64,000 bases of DNA from Isoetes taiwanensis (GCA_021234155.1 JAJEKV010000009.1:10360546-10424545), one strand, 5' to 3'. Positions 1-12,842 are shown, counted from the first letter of the stretch. The notes: generated by a model from the sequence alone, not told the origin. Numbers and translations: made by a program.

Positions 1-2712
1 TTCAGACGATAACATGAATTCTTGCACTTCTTTTTCCCAACTAGGTTGTAGTTTCTTATTTGGCTCCAAGGTCAACTAGCTCTCAGTTAGGCAACATTTG
101 GAATGCTATTAGTTGTTTGACCTAGAGGAAGAGCTAATATGAGAAGGGGGCCTACTACACACTATACTTGCATCACAAACCTATAATTTAGTGCAAGTAT
201 TCTCATAGTGATTTGATAATGTGTAATAAACAAAATGTGTTTTTTAATTTCTCGTCTGGACCATTGAGACTTAAAAGTTTGACCATTATTTTGTCTTCAA
301 GCTTTGTTTTGTCTGTAGCCACACACCACTGGCCTGAAGCTAGCAAAGTCTGTTCTTTATCAGCTTCTAAATTCTACTCATAGAAATATTTGAGATGCAT
401 GCTTTAAAGCTCAAAATTGAAATTTTGCCCTGATTTTTGTACCCATGAGAACAACATTTTTCTAAGCGCTATGTTCAATGTAATACATTAGAGGGAACAG
501 ATTTCGCAGGTTATCTGATACCTGCAAAACCATCACGCGCCTACCATTCTGCCATGTCACCCATATGCCACATAAGTCTTGTCCACCTCATTGATCCACA
601 TGCATATAACTATCTCATTGATCCATGCCTCCAGTTGTTTCATGCCCTTTCCAAAAGACATGGCCTTGTGCCCCTTCATGCACCCTTTTACCTGCTTACA
701 TAAACTAGCCTATTTCCGTATTCACATAGTTCAACTCAAGCATTTGCACAAGCTAAGGAGGGCCCTTCTAGTCCTCTGCTAATGTATCTTAAGACAGATA
801 TATATTCTAAAATGCATACATGAATATATGACTTCATTATCTATTTAATTTTGTCCGTTTGTACAAGATTCTTGCTTTCTACCATAGAAATCATATTTAA
901 TTTCATGGTATCGAAGTTTGGTACCTCACGATCCAAGCTTGCCGAACAAAATCCTCTAAAAGAGCCATCCGCATGCATTGGACTTCCAGCATTTAGCATT
1001 GTAAAAACAGCTCTCATTTGAATAGATTTCGCATGTAACTCCCCCATATTAGACTTTGATATGCAGTTTGTATTGGAGTTGCACCCTATATCACAAAAAG
1101 TGGTTCGTTGCGCAAAACGTATAATTATACGGCCATTTTGCTATGGTTTGCATATGATTCTGTTATTCTATTTGTGTGAGGGTATGCCAACAGTATTTAT
1201 AGAGCGCGTGTTGTATTTCTTGTTAGTTTGCTCATAAAGGACATGTGATGAAAATGTTATATAATAATACTCTCTGTCATTTAAAGTTCATCTACTTGTA
1301 TTGATAGTATATTTCTTTACTCAAATAACATATTTGAAGGGAATAATAACGCACGCACTGCTTCGAGTTCTCACTAATAAAATACATTTGCTTAGCACCA
1401 ATGTAAACATGGCATTTGGCCTTTCCCTTCCAAACATCAAGACTTCCTGTAAAATCAAAATTCCTATCCATTGAAGGGCCATTAACCTGTATTGAAGGCT
1501 CTCAATTTATCAGCCATTGTTGAGCCTTTCCCCTACATTGTCGGGCCCCTTCGTAGCCTACAATTTTCTCAAAATAGAGGCATATGCATCTATCAACAAA
1601 AATTGAAGATGATTGCTCTAGAAAACCAATATGCCATTTTTCTTGAACTAGAAGTTCTTGGCAAGGAAGTGATTGAATTGAAGAAAAAAGATGGCCCAAA
1701 GTATGGATACAACATTACAAGCAAGACCCACCAATTGAGCAAAATTGAATGCGAGCTAGAAAGCGTGGCATTTCAAGGATTGCAATCTGTGGGCAAGAGA
1801 TTGCCTAGATGAATTTCCTCTTCCTTTAAAACATATGCATTTCTACTTACAATGATTATACTTCTCTGTCAATTCAATTCAACTCAATTCTATGTTTTCT
1901 TTATTATAAGGCCCTACTTAAAAGGCTGGATTTGGAATTCAACTCAATTCTATGTTTTCTTTATTATAAGGCCCTACTTAAAAGGCTGGATTTGGAACGT
2001 TGTTTGCTTGGTTTATTTATTTTATAGTTCATGTTTCACCCTATATAAAAAGCTATTATAATAAATGTGTATATGAAAAGATAATGTAGGTAGGTATAGA
2101 AATTTTACTAGTATTTCACTATATATAAAAAAATTTCTACTTGCTTGCAGAGTTACCAAAATTTTCCCCGTAACCTAACATGGTCACCGAAATTTTGCTC
2201 TCTCTTTGATTTTTGGCTGGAACTACATTTCAAAAAACAATTTCACTTGGATTTTTCCAAGAGCTATTGGATTTTCTGAGGAGGAACCCTATTTTCCATA
2301 GGAACGCTTATCATTATCTCCACCTTAACTACCAATCCAGCTTAAGAAACTAATAGAGACAACCCAAAAAGCAAACCCTCTAAGCCCATTCCATCTAATT
2401 TTCCAACACACAAATACCCAAAGATCCACGTGTATAGACAAAAATGGACATATCTTCAAGCGCACAGTGTGGGCCAACACCAAGCAATTAGAAGCAACAA
2501 TTACTTCTCAAATACCTACATCCAACACAAAGCAGCTTGTCTTCGTCCTTTTTAGCATGCCCATTAAAGCAACATTACCATTCTTTTAATATATTGATGA
2601 CACAGGTCTTCAAAAAAAAAAAACATATTTATGGAGAAACATCAGCAAGGATTCTAAGATGAAGTTCACTTTGACATTCTTGACCATACAAGAAGTTCTT
2701 GGTATCCATACT
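1..2712. other. AT-rich intergenic DNA, no recognisable gene
   Basis: No recognisable protein domain or RNA gene was seen on either strand. The longest plus-strand open frame (1492-1812) has no ATG at its left end and no family resemblance, so I do not call it a gene. The only clear structure is the perfect 60-bp duplication listed separately. Confidence 0.5.
1876..1995. repeat. perfect 60-bp tandem duplication
   Basis: Bases 1876-1935 are repeated without change at 1936-1995; the unit begins aattcaactc and ends gctggatttgg. The absence of differences points to a recent duplication or an assembly duplication. Confidence 0.95.
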
Positions 2713-3843
2713 TCAGTCAGTTTTACTGCATTCTTTCTTAAATGGTTGCTCTATGGGAAGCACCCGTGCAATAACAAGTAGTGGAAAAATCAAATATGGA
2801 AGATATGTCATTAGCAGTATTGATCTTGATGCAACACCACTATCTATAATATCATAAAGAATGGGAACCTGCATACCACCATAACCATGATATCTTGAAT
2901 CAATGAGCATGGTTGTAAATAATAATAATAAATGAAGACATCTAATTGGTATTTTTGTAGTCTTGGAAGGCGGTGGAATCCATTTTGTTGGTGGGGAAGT
3001 GTCAATATCAAGCTAGGATGTGTAGGCCTAAATGTCTTTGGAGTTGCAGCTTCCTATTTAAAATTGTCCTTACTAAAAAAGGCACAATGAGGAGCATATG
3101 AAACAGATATTGTGCTTTGCAGATATGGAGTCAGAATCTGGTTAGGTGCATGATTTTCCTGGATCCACTAGAAGTAGTTGATACTTATGATAGGAGAAGT
3201 ACTAATGGAGTCAGAATCTACTTAGTTCAAGATTTTCCGGGATCCACTAGAAGTAGCTAATATTTATAATAGGAGAAATACTGATGTCCTTTTTTTATAG
3301 CATCCCAAGGCAAATATGCGCTCTTGCACGCTCCCCATGTTCCATTATTTCACATATTGTCTATTCACATTACCCTATGTGTCAAAATACCCCTTTGTAC
3401 TTTTTTTTTGATAAACAAAATCATACCATTGTGGTAGCAGTATGGACGCCATATATAATTCCAGTCATTCGACCCCAGCTTTTGCCTGAAACGAAATATA
3501 ATGAATTTCCGGAATTATACTAACAGATCAAAATAGGGACGAAAATCAGAGCTACAAACTTAAAAACCTAGAAGTAAAAAAGAAGAATACCATGATAGAA
3601 AGCATAGGCGTTGGCAATTAAAAGAGGCAGCTGGAAACATATTTCAGCTAGTACAAGGCCACGAAAATAAGAGGGCTTGTTGATGAGGAGGAAATCGCCG
3701 GATCTAACAGCATAACATTCCACCAGATTGCGAAGAAATGCAGGATAGATCGAAGCAGGCAACAAGACCTGGGAATCTATCAACAAAACCACCGGAATGT
3801 TCACTACAAAAAATGCAACAAGCAGTGCATCTATCCCCTCCAT
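2713..3843 (-). CDS. TMEM97 / sigma-2 receptor-like EXPERA membrane protein, three exons
   Basis: Three exons on the minus strand join in frame: 3843-3591, 3485-3427 and 2868-2713, giving about 155 residues. All introns have GT..AG ends. The start is a true ATG at 3843. Exon 1 encodes MEGIDALLVAFFVV, the first membrane helix, then the family's LLIDSQ segment and the FRGLVLAEICFQLPLL helix. Exon 2 encodes GKSWGRMTGIIYGVHTATTM. Exon 3 encodes VPILYDII, a last helix and a basic tail KKECSKTD. This four-helix layout and length match the EXPERA family (TMEM97, EBP relatives), endoplasmic-reticulum proteins linked in animals to sterol handling; the plant role is not known to me. Intron 2 contains an 80-bp tandem duplication. 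The family call is firm from motif order; the exon ends are by eye. Confidence 0.82.
3125..3284. repeat. 80-bp tandem duplication inside an intron
   Basis: Two diverged copies start with atggagtcagaatct at 3125 and 3205 and share the ggatccactagaagtag core. They lie in intron 2 of the EXPERA gene. Confidence 0.85.
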
Positions 3844-4507
3844 CTTCCGGCTACATGTCCTTAGGTCTCCGTCATTTTTAGCACGTTAATCTGGCCTACC
3901 CACGTTGTACCCAGTTAGAATTTCTGTGCAGAAGATTTGAAGCAATTTGAGGCTATCCACGTTGTAGTTAAATTCTCTGTGCGCGTGGAGAGCGTTAAAG
4001 TCGTTGGATTTGGTCTATGGTTTTGGAAATATCATGGAAATTCGGTAACGTATCCAATTGATTTAATCAAATATAGGTTGGGATAAGATAGATAGGATGC
4101 TTAAAATTAGAACATTTATCAAGCAAATTGTGCATGTGAGTTTCTTGCGCAGAGTGTAAAAATTATGCTCATTCAAATACCTATATCAAACCCTTTAAAA
4201 TTATAGTGATGACAAAATGTAGTATGCCTTATTTCTGTTATAGTGAGGTTGCATCCTTTTATTTAAATTGAGGAAATTGAGCATATTTTCATGCATTGCT
4301 GAACGCTATAACTGCCATAAGATCCTGCATGCATCTGATACAGGAGGTGGGTCTTGCTTTCATAAACAGCTAACATTTTAAAGGACAGTCCTTTCCTTAT
4401 CAGCTCATCTTATAGATGGCATATCAACACTCATAACACATATTAAAACCTTTACTTAGAGCAAATGTAGATAGTATTTTCTTCTCGAACTTCATATACT
4501 TAGGGCT
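3844..4507. other. upstream region of the EXPERA gene, nothing else seen
   Basis: This stretch must hold the promoter of the minus-strand EXPERA gene, but I could not single out a convincing TATA box or other element in it. Confidence 0.3.
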
Positions 4508-6393
4508 TGCCTGTTTGCAAATGTTGCGCCAGCCTCTCTACAAGTCTGCTTGCAGAGCTTTGAATCCGTTTTTGATGCTCCATTGTCTCATTACATTCTT
4601 TTAAGACCTGGGATTCGCACTTGATTCTTGCTTGAATCTCGTAGACATAGGTTTTAAGGTTTCAGTTTAGATGATGCGTGTGAGATTTTTGCACAGAAGG
4701 CTTATCCAGTCAATGCTTCAATTGCCACAAAATGAATGAACCAAAATTAGAAAGCAGTCTTTCAGAGATCTGAAGATTACGTAGGTTATGTGATCTGGAT
4801 TTGCAGCAAGCGGGCATCTCAGGCCTTTGTCTGCCAAAGCTCCCCAAGAAATCTGAAAGTAGGTAGTTTGAATTGAACTATACTCTATGTTCACGGGTAT
4901 GGATTTCTATGGCAACTAACATGTGCGTTCTTCTTCAATTTACTTGCGAAAATCGTTAGTTGCACTTGTTCATTTATTAGGTTTGTGTTGGCAGCTGAAA
5001 GATGTTTAGTCTTGGCTTTATCCTGCACATATGCCTCTCCTGCTAAGCAGAGCATCTAATTGGGTAGTACACCTAAGGTATGCCTTGGCCATCCATAGAT
5101 GGTCTGTTAAATCCATAGACTCTGTTTGTTGTTAGAAGATGTTTGTCATGCCAATAGTTGGTGAATTGAATAAGAAAAGAAAGTAATGAGCAAACGATGG
5201 CAGGTGTTCCAAATATCTAAAGGGTGGTTCAGTTTGATAATGGGGATAAAGAAACTCTGAGATTGGAAGGATTGTGGAGGTTTTAGGTTGTGGAAATGTG
5301 GAAGTTTACATATGACACAGGACATCAGCTTATATAGGACATGGAGCTTGTACTCGCTGTCAAGGGGGCATGGTATGCAAATAGGTTCTTTTTATTGATG
5401 TATTAGATGTCAGGTATAGTAGAGCGGGCATGAATACAAAAAACATGTATGACAATTGGAGAAGTTTAACCTGTAGTAATCTGAAATGTAGACATGCCTG
5501 TTTGCAAATGTTGCGCCAGCCTCTCTCTGCAAGTCTGCTTGCAGAGCTTTGAATCCGTTTTTGATGCTCCATTGTCTCATTACATTCTTTTAAGACCTGG
5601 GATTCGCACTTGCTTCTTGCTTGAATCTCGTAGACATAGGTTTTAAGGTTTCAGTTTAGATGATGCTTGTGAGATTTTTGCACAGAAGGCTTATCCAGTC
5701 AATGCTTCAATTGCCACAAAATGAATGAACCAAAATTAGAAAGCAGTCTTTCAGAGAGCTAAAGATTACGTAGGTTATGTGAACTGGATTTGCAGCAAGC
5801 TCTTAAGAAGTGTTTATAGAGTTAAGTCTATCATGGTTATGGCCTCCTTTCTTAATTTGTTCTTAGGTTAATCGGCTCTCTTAGATTAAGCGCTCCTAGT
5901 TTCCCTTCTCAAAATGGAACGCTTGGTCAAGAGCTCCACAGAACATCCTAAAGTTTTTGTAGTGCTAGTTTGTACAGACAGGGAATTGCGGCACGCCAGT
6001 GTTTTATAGATCGATCAATCATGCAGTCTGTTTGTTGTTGAAAGATGTTTGTCATGCCAATAGTTGGTGAATTGAATAAGAAAAGAAAGTGATGAGCAAA
6101 CGATGGCAGGTGTTCGAAATATGTAAAGCATGGTTCAGTTTGATAATGGGGATAAAGAAACTCTGAGATTGGAAGGATTTGTGGAGGTTTAGGTTGTGGA
6201 AATGTGGAAGTTTACATATGACACAGGACATCAGCTTATATAGGACATGGAGCTTGTACTCGCTGTCAAGGGGGGATGGTATGCAAATAGGTTCTTTTTA
6301 TTGATGTATTAGATGTCAGGTATAGTAGAGCGGGCATGAATACAAAAAACATGTATGACAATTGGAGAAGTTTAACCTGTAGTAATCTGAAAA
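4508..6393. repeat. direct tandem duplication, about 0.9-1.0 kb unit, two copies
   Basis: Copy 1 spans about 4508-5487 and copy 2 about 5496-6393. Both begin gcctgtttgcaaatgttgcg and end near cctgtagtaatctgaaa. The ends of the copies are nearly identical, but the middles (about 4810-5100 and 5800-6020) are unrelated. So one copy has had its centre replaced or lost since the duplication. No coding function is evident. Confidence 0.85.
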
Positions 6394-6855
6394 GTCATAA
6401 ATGTTGTAGTTGAAGCAGATAAAGAAGCCCTTGAAAAAGCACAGCCCAGTAGTACCGCTGTAATTGATAGATCAGAAGACATTGAACCTGCTCAAAATCA
6501 GTTGTTTTTTTATTACAATAGTAATTTGGAAGACCCTCCTGAATCCCCTGGTACCTTAGGTATTGTTGAAGATTTGGAGATTTTGTGGAGTGTTTGGAAT
6601 GCCTGGATGAAGCAGGATGGTGATGCTGTTTATAAGATCCGTGAAATTAAATTGTGCGGGAGGAATTAGCAAGAAACCCTTTCAGTCATCCCAGGTACAG
6701 GGCATTTTGGTAGTTTCAAAGCACAAGCAGCAGCTAGTAGTTGGGACATGTTAAAGGTAAAGAAGAATATTTTGAAAGAGCTCGGTCAAAGTCTTTTAGA
6801 CATGGATGAATAGTCCTCTGTTGTGACACGATTACATGTTGCAGAGGTCTAGGAA
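6388..6855 (+). pseudogene. coding-like remnant of unknown family, upstream of PPR fragment
   Basis: One plus-strand frame reads as protein-like sequence (VEADKEALEKAQPSSTAV, then DPPESPGTLGIVEDLEILWS) for about 150 codons, broken by stops at about 6667 and 6811. It lies just before the PPR fragment and may be the N-terminal part of the same dead gene, because PPR genes often carry a non-repeat leader. I do not recognise the sequence, and it could also be unrelated. Confidence 0.35.
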
Positions 6856-6899
6856 TAGAAAGGTCTGAATCTTGACAAGCATCTGCATCTCTGCAAAAT

Positions 6900-7203
6900 C
6901 AGAATCGATTGGGAACTACATTGTTCCCATGTTTGTTAAACGGGGAAGTGTCTCAGATGCTCATCAAAGTTTAAACATGACGATATACTGAAACCAGCAC
7001 TTTGGACATCCCTTATGTCAGGGTATATTAAATGTGGACAATCACAGCATGATTTTACTGTCTACCAGGCAATGCAAGATAAGACGGTATATCCTAGCCA
7101 TTTTACATTTATGGTTTTGCTGAAAGCTTGTACAAGAGCAAAAGACTTGGAACAAGGTCGGCAGATACATGCAGAGATTAGGAAATCGTATCTTATATTA
7201 TAA
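6900..7203 (+). pseudogene. PPR protein gene fragment (PLS-type), frameshifted
   Basis: The plus strand encodes NYIVPMFVKRGSVSDAHQ, then after a frameshift near 6980 ALWTSLMSGYIKCGQSQHDF and HFTFMVLLKACTRAKDLEQG, then GRQIHAEI. This is the order of consecutive pentatricopeptide repeats of land-plant organelle RNA-processing proteins (A-LWT-LMSGYIKCG; FTF-VLLKAC; L--GRQIHAEI). Only about two and a half repeats remain where full proteins have ten or more. There is no start codon and no C-terminal E/DYW region. It is a decayed fragment. Confidence 0.72.
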
Positions 7204-10200
7204 AGTTATTCTGTAAGTGTTGGACCCAGCCCTAGATCCAACGACCCAAATTTTAGTTAAAAGTTAAACGGTTCAGATCTAAGAAACTCACCCCTTTTTT
7301 TACCCTAAAACACAAAGTAAGTGGCGATGGCGTCGGATTTGTCTGGCTCTGCTTCCGGTAGACCTCCTGCGTGTGCCCATTGCTGGTGTTGCAAATTGTG
7401 ATGTCTATCAGGTTTTGCTGGACAAAGCAAAGGAAACGCCAATTAGGAAGCTTGGATATGCAGAATTTAAAACTTGAGCATGGGAATTGTAATAAGTTTT
7501 GGTTGTAATTTATGCAGGGTCGAACCTAATTTTTTGAAGTCTCCAGAGAGTTGTGGCAAGAAGAGGTAAATGTATGATTTTGAGTTTCTCTAAATTCTAA
7601 AATCGTACTAAATCCTAAAATCATGAATATGATTGGGTTTGCTTGGCAGAGCAAGCAAGGACTGGCAGCCATTCGCATGCTCCAATTTTGAAGGCAGCAT
7701 ATCTCAAGTCCCGAGTTTATTCTGAAGGCTTCATTTCGGATTTTTTCCTATCTAAATAATTTGGGTTTTGTGCAGAGGGTTTTTGTGCCCAACCTCCTTG
7801 GGAAACAGGGATTGAAGCAGAGCATATGAAGCCCACATGACAGATTGTTACAAGGTATGCGATTTTAAAGCTTTGCTCTGTTTATTCTTCTTTTGTTATA
7901 TAAATACCCTGTTGACATCAAGCATCTGCAAAGGCTCCGTTTATACAGATTTGCATATGGGATGGAAAGATCAAGTTTTTTAGCACTGTCTAATGTAAAT
8001 CATTTCATGCAAAAGTCGAACATTTTATATGTATTATATAGTATGGAGAGCAAGATCATCCTAGGATTTGCAGCCCAGATTTGCAAAACATGAATGGGCA
8101 AGGTAAATCTAGATGGGTCCAGCAAAGGAGTACTTGGTGAGTCGGTTATTGGAGACCTGGCCATGCTTTCTGCCTCTGAAAACAGGGTTATACACTATGT
8201 TTGCAGATCCATTGGGTAGTTCTTTAGGTGAAAAGGACTCAGCTGTACAGGACAATTTCTGCATTTCAAAATGGCTAAGTTCAATTCTGATTCTTGCATG
8301 AGCAGACCCTTTGCAATTTGTTTTGCCATGCAAAGTCCGAAATTGCCAATCCTTTTTTGCATTCTTGGACTTGCGTGCATTTACAAACTGCAAACAGGTA
8401 ATCTCTGATCTCTTTTGTGCAGCAAACAAGGCATTTTCCATTCCTTTATGCAGTAGACAAACAACCTCGAATTCCACTATGCAGGTGAGTTCCTGGAGCT
8501 GCCATTTGATTCTTCATGTAGTTTCTAGAATTGCTGCCTTTCTATTAGATGAACCCAGTGCAGTCTGCAGTTATTGCTTCAATTTTTGCCATGTAAGGCT
8601 GGGTTTATCCCAGCCAGCTAGACTCTCTGCATTGGATGGAGCTCTGCAAAAATGGTATTCCAGTCCCCTATACTTGCCAAGTTTTTTATAAAACAGGGAT
8701 AGTTGGATGTACCCCGTTTAACCAAGCTGGACGTTTTTGTAGACAGAGCCTGTTTTTAGCAATTTGGAAACACATTTGAGCGGATCTAAAGCACACAATT
8801 GAGGAGGCGATGCCCTTCATGGTGATGTGCTGGAGTAGTCTCCAGATATATGGTGCAGATGAGCCAGCACCTTTTGAACTGTGGTTGGAAGATGCTTAGG
8901 GCAAAGATTAACATGTTAAAATTTATTGGGAGGTCCAACTACACTTCATTCCAGATTGTTTCTGCTCATATATGGCGTAAGATTTGTGAGGCAAGATGCA
9001 TGCATCTAGACTATGTAAAGATGTTTGGATGCGTATATAAACATTCTGAAGAGTAACAGAGGTTTCTTGAGGGTTGCGTGCAAATTTATTCGTAGAAAAA
9101 GTAAGCTTAATCAATCCATTGTTTTACCTGATTCCATTTTGTCAGTATTTCAGTACATTTCTTACTTGCTATTAATGCAAAGCTAAGGCGATCACCACAG
9201 TCAAACGAATGACACCACAGTCAAATTTTAAGAGTTCATAATAGATAATAGATTCACATGAGACACTAACATTGGAATAGTAAAATGCTGAACGCATTGA
9301 GATCAGCCATTTGAGTTTTGCAAAGTTATGGCAGAATGTTTCACCATTTGTTATACATGAATCGAGCAAAGATTAATCCCATAGTTAATTGAAATGGAGA
9401 AGAATGAGCTCCTGTTCTTTAGAGCGCATTGCCGTGTTATGGGGTGTAGTGATTGCAGTATATGTACAATAAGTATTTATTGTAGGTGGGGAACATACAA
9501 CGTGCTTGCCATTTTCTCAATTTGATACATGCCCATAATGTCATATCCTGGAGTGCTATGATAGCAGGATTGGTAGAGAAGCAAACTTTTAGTACATGAG
9601 AACATCAAAATGAGCAACTTTTTATTATCTTGGCTGTTGATTGCCTGTTCTGCCATTGTATTATGTTCACACAGTAAATAATGACATTGCCACATCAAAC
9701 AAAGTGGTCTACTTTTCCCAATGTGGTGTTTAATTTAATGCTAGACCTACTTATATAGATAACAAACTGCGTAGAATGTACTATTCAATTCAAATGCATG
9801 ATATTGTCGAGTGTCAACAGTGACTTGGTCCTATCATTAATGGGTTTCTAACTTTGCCTAGGTAAACAAGGCAAATCAAGATTGGACCGTAATTATCTAA
9901 GTGTAAGGCAGTTTAGTTCTATCATAACATGATTCCAACTTTGCCTAAGTAAACAGGGCCATAAAAATTTGGACCATAATATCCAAATGTAAGGCTAGAA
10001 AAGTTAGGACCATAGTATTCAAATGTAAGGCGGCATTATGCTTTGCTAAAGTGATACCGTAATAGTAACAGCACTAGCATTGACATTATCGTACAATCGG
10101 AAAATATTCACATACTAAATTTTGAATTAATATTTTGACATTAGTATTTCGCCATAACATTTTGAGCATGTAGCTATGATCTTTATCTATACTGAGGATG

Positions 10201-11663
10201 ATAACTCCATCATTTATAATGTCTCAACTTATGCCCAGCCTCACGAAGAGTACAACCTCACCTCAAAACCTGCTCAGATGAAAAATCATACTCCCACTCA
10301 GGTTTCCTATGAACACGCACCGTGTTGTTCTATTCAAAGCTCTCAGAGATACGAATGCAACACTATCTAACACAAAGAAGCTTTTAAACGTTGTTAAATC
10401 TTTAGATTTTTTGTCATAATAATAGGTTACAAAGATTGGATTATTACTGCACGCATTTCCCATTGCGGTCAAAAAATTTGCATACTTTAAACTTATGCCC
10501 AGCAACGCTGGGCACCATTACTAGTATATAGTATAATAAATCTCACAAACTCGCCTATACAGCAATTACGTCGCCAAAATTTCTCGTTCCTATGATTCCT
10601 GGCGTAGGTCAGCCGAAAAAGGGGGAGCTTTTTTTTTTTGTTTGTTCACGGGGGAGCAGCTTGCATGGTCGAAAATAGCAGGGATCCTGTTCACGGGGAC
10701 TGCTAAGAGGAGGCCGATGGAGGTGGCAGGATCAGGCCGACGGAGGGAGGAGGCGATGGAGCGGGATGGATGCCAGAATCGCCATCTATTTTCTAGCTGA
10801 TTTTCCAGCTGCTTCCATAAAATACAGGGATTATAGGGGTTTCGGTTATCTTCCAGCTGATTTTCTGGTGCAGGTGAGGCACGAGGCTGCTGTCTGATTC
10901 CGCATGTTCTGAAGTGGGCAAAGTTTCGGTGGATTCTGTTCTTCGGTGTTCTTTGGAGCAGGGTTTTCTTGTGGGCTGTGTATTTCTTGTGTTTTGAGGG
11001 CTTGAGATGGGGCTTCCACTGTCACAATCTTGCAGGGTGCTTGCTTGCGAGGTCAAGAGATTCTTCTGTGTATTCCAGAAAGAACATTTGGGTAATTCGA
11101 CTTTCGTAGCATGTGGATTGATTGAGGGTTCGTCCTCTGTGTTATTCGATTGGTTGATTGTGAGGCGATTTCTTCCTGAATGTGTATTCTCTGTGCTAGA
11201 GACAGTTGTAACGCATCACTCACTTGTTGCATCGATGGATTTCCTTGGAAAGTATACCGGCTATGCAGCTGCTCTTCCTATCGCTACCGTCTGGATGGAC
11301 ACATGGTTGTTAGAGGGTAGAGGCCAAATGGAGTTGTACACCTGGATTAGCTAACATGTTTTAGAATGGGCCGGGTTTTGTACAGATGGTGTGCTTCCTG
11401 GAGATGGGAAGCGACGTAACTGTGTTTCGGTTTGCTGTGTTCTGTGAATATGGAAATTAAATTTTGTGTCTTCTTCCTGGTGCAAATGTTATCTATTGTT
11501 TTTTTTTTTTTTATTTTCTTTCGTGTACGTATGGGAGGCGTATGGGGAGCGTGGCCATGTACAGGGGTCTGAGGTGTAAAAGTTCACATCGTTGATCTGG
11601 CATATTCAAGGAATCATACCTTCATCTAATGGACACAAAAAAAAACATTAACACATAGAGGCA
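7204..11663. other. long intergenic stretch without a supportable gene
   Basis: Several open frames of 60-126 codons overlap on opposite strands around 8109-8691 and elsewhere; none has a domain I recognise. A 115-codon ATG frame at 11007-11354 (plus, begins MGLPLSQSC) is the best stand-alone candidate but has no family signature and could be a transcribed 5' region. The duplicated block at 9819-10033 is listed separately. Confidence 0.35.
9819..10033. repeat. degenerate tandem repeat, about 85-90 bp unit
   Basis: Two full units (about 9819-9909 and 9910-9994) and a partial third (to 10033) share aactttgcctaagtaaaca and a ggaccataat..aaatgtaaggc ending. Copies are clearly diverged. Confidence 0.7.
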
Positions 11664-12752
11664 TTAACACATAGAGGCATTAACACAGGTGGGCTGATTT
11701 ATGCCCTCTAAAGATGAGAGCCTATCTCCGAGCTCTCCGGATATGGAGTTCCGGCTATACACACTCACGTTGTTTGAAAACTGAAACGCTACCAGCACAG
11801 AATCAGAAGCTTCATCCAGCAGAAAATGCCGAGGACATCGTTTATCAAATTTGCGAAGCCCCAATTTCACCAAATCCCCTGTGGATCCGTCAATCCTAAA
11901 CACGGCTATGGAATTATCCCCCTCTGCACCCTCTGCACCATACCTGTTTGAAACATACAGGAATTGATTATCTTCAGATATGGCCAATTCCGCTGCAATA
12001 AATCCGCTCTTATTTTCCATTGATTCATCTAGAGTAGACCATGATTTCACAGATTGAAGAGTCCCCAAATCCGTGTCGAATTTATAAAGAGTAACAGAGT
12101 TCTCTAATTCATTGAGGCCGTAAGCAAAGGGGCATTTGAAGATCAAATGCCTGGGCCCGGCGCCCGCAGGAAGAACAGAAATTTCTTGGGCTGCAGGATT
12201 TGGAGAAAGGGATCCATTTTCATCCACAATGAATTGATGAATCCGGTCGCTACCCAGATCTGAAACAAAGGCAAATTTACCAGATGGGTCGGTGATAATC
12301 TGGTGAGGATGGGCCGTTCTTTGCCTGTCGGAATTGGGGCCAGATCCTTGTACAGAGATCAAGGAGATGGGCACAGAGGAAAGAGATCCATCAGAAAAGA
12401 TGGCTGTGGACCCAAAATTTGCGCCCACGTAATTTGCAAAGAGTAGCCATTTGCCGGAAGGATGGACAGATATATGAACCGGATATGAGCCATATGAACG
12501 CACCTGATTAAGCAGTTTTAAATCGCCGGAGTTGGGATTGATCGAAAAAGCTTGAAGGATTCCTTCCCTTTTCTCGTCAATAGCATACTGAAAACAGTTA
12601 GTAGCGTACAGAAAGCGCCCATTTGGGTGCAAAGCTAGAAAATTATTTGCCTCGCCAGAATCGAAGGCTGCTGTGAGCTCAAGCTTGGATTTGTGTAGAG
12701 AGGCAAGGATGATTTTGTTGGAATAGCCTCCGATGTACAGACGTTTCGCCAT
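11664..12752 (-). CDS. intronless lactonase, 7-bladed beta-propeller (6-phosphogluconolactonase, YbhE/Pgl type)
   Basis: A single uninterrupted 362-codon frame starts at ATG 12752. The family is the bacterial/fungal cytosolic lactonase propeller (PF10282), which in bacteria hydrolyses 6-phosphogluconolactone in the oxidative pentose phosphate pathway. Typical motifs are present in order: LYIGGY at the N-terminus, LHPNGRFLYATN (41-52), the AHPHQ cluster (147-151), GAGPRH (197-202), AEL (254-256) with YVSNR (266-270), PRHF (307-310) and a closing QPT near the C-terminus. Length is normal for the family (330-380). No signal peptide is seen, so it is probably cytosolic. Plants usually use an unrelated NagB-type enzyme for this step, so substrate is not certain. 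Absence of introns contrasts with the neighbouring genes and fits transfer or retroposition. It appears intact. Confidence 0.9.
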   Translation of the reverse strand: MAKRLYIGGYSNKIILASLHKSKLELTAAFDSGEANNFLALHPNGRFLYATNCFQYAIDEKREGILQAFSINPNSGDLKLLNQVRSYGSYPVHISVHPSGKWLLFANYVGANFGSTAIFSDGSLSSVPISLISVQGSGPNSDRQRTAHPHQIITDPSGKFAFVSDLGSDRIHQFIVDENGSLSPNPAAQEISVLPAGAGPRHLIFKCPFAYGLNELENSVTLYKFDTDLGTLQSVKSWSTLDESMENKSGFIAAELAISEDNQFLYVSNRYGAEGAEGDNSIAVFRIDGSTGDLVKLGLRKFDKRCPRHFLLDEASDSVLVAFQFSNNVSVYSRNSISGELGDRLSSLEGINQPTCVNASMC

Positions 12753-12803
12753 GCTCCAACACTTTTATCTTGAGACATTTTCAAAGCGTTAAAATTTATC
12801 CAA

Positions 12804-12828
12804 GTTTTATAAAATATCTCCACCAATC
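12804..12828 (-). promoter_or_regulatory. probable TATA and CCAAT boxes of the lactonase gene
   Basis: Read on the minus strand, ATTGG (inverse CCAAT, 12823-12827) is followed by TATAAAA (12811-12805), about 55 bp before the ATG. Position and order fit a compact core promoter. Confidence 0.4.
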
Positions 12829-12842
12829 AAATCTCAAGAATT

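Noticed and set aside
1492-1812. 106-codon frame
   Set aside because: No ATG at its left end, no domain, and an overlapping frame on the other strand.
8109-8691. Overlapping frames of 122 and 126 codons on opposite strands
   Set aside because: Neither has a recognisable domain or splice context; overlap suggests chance openness.
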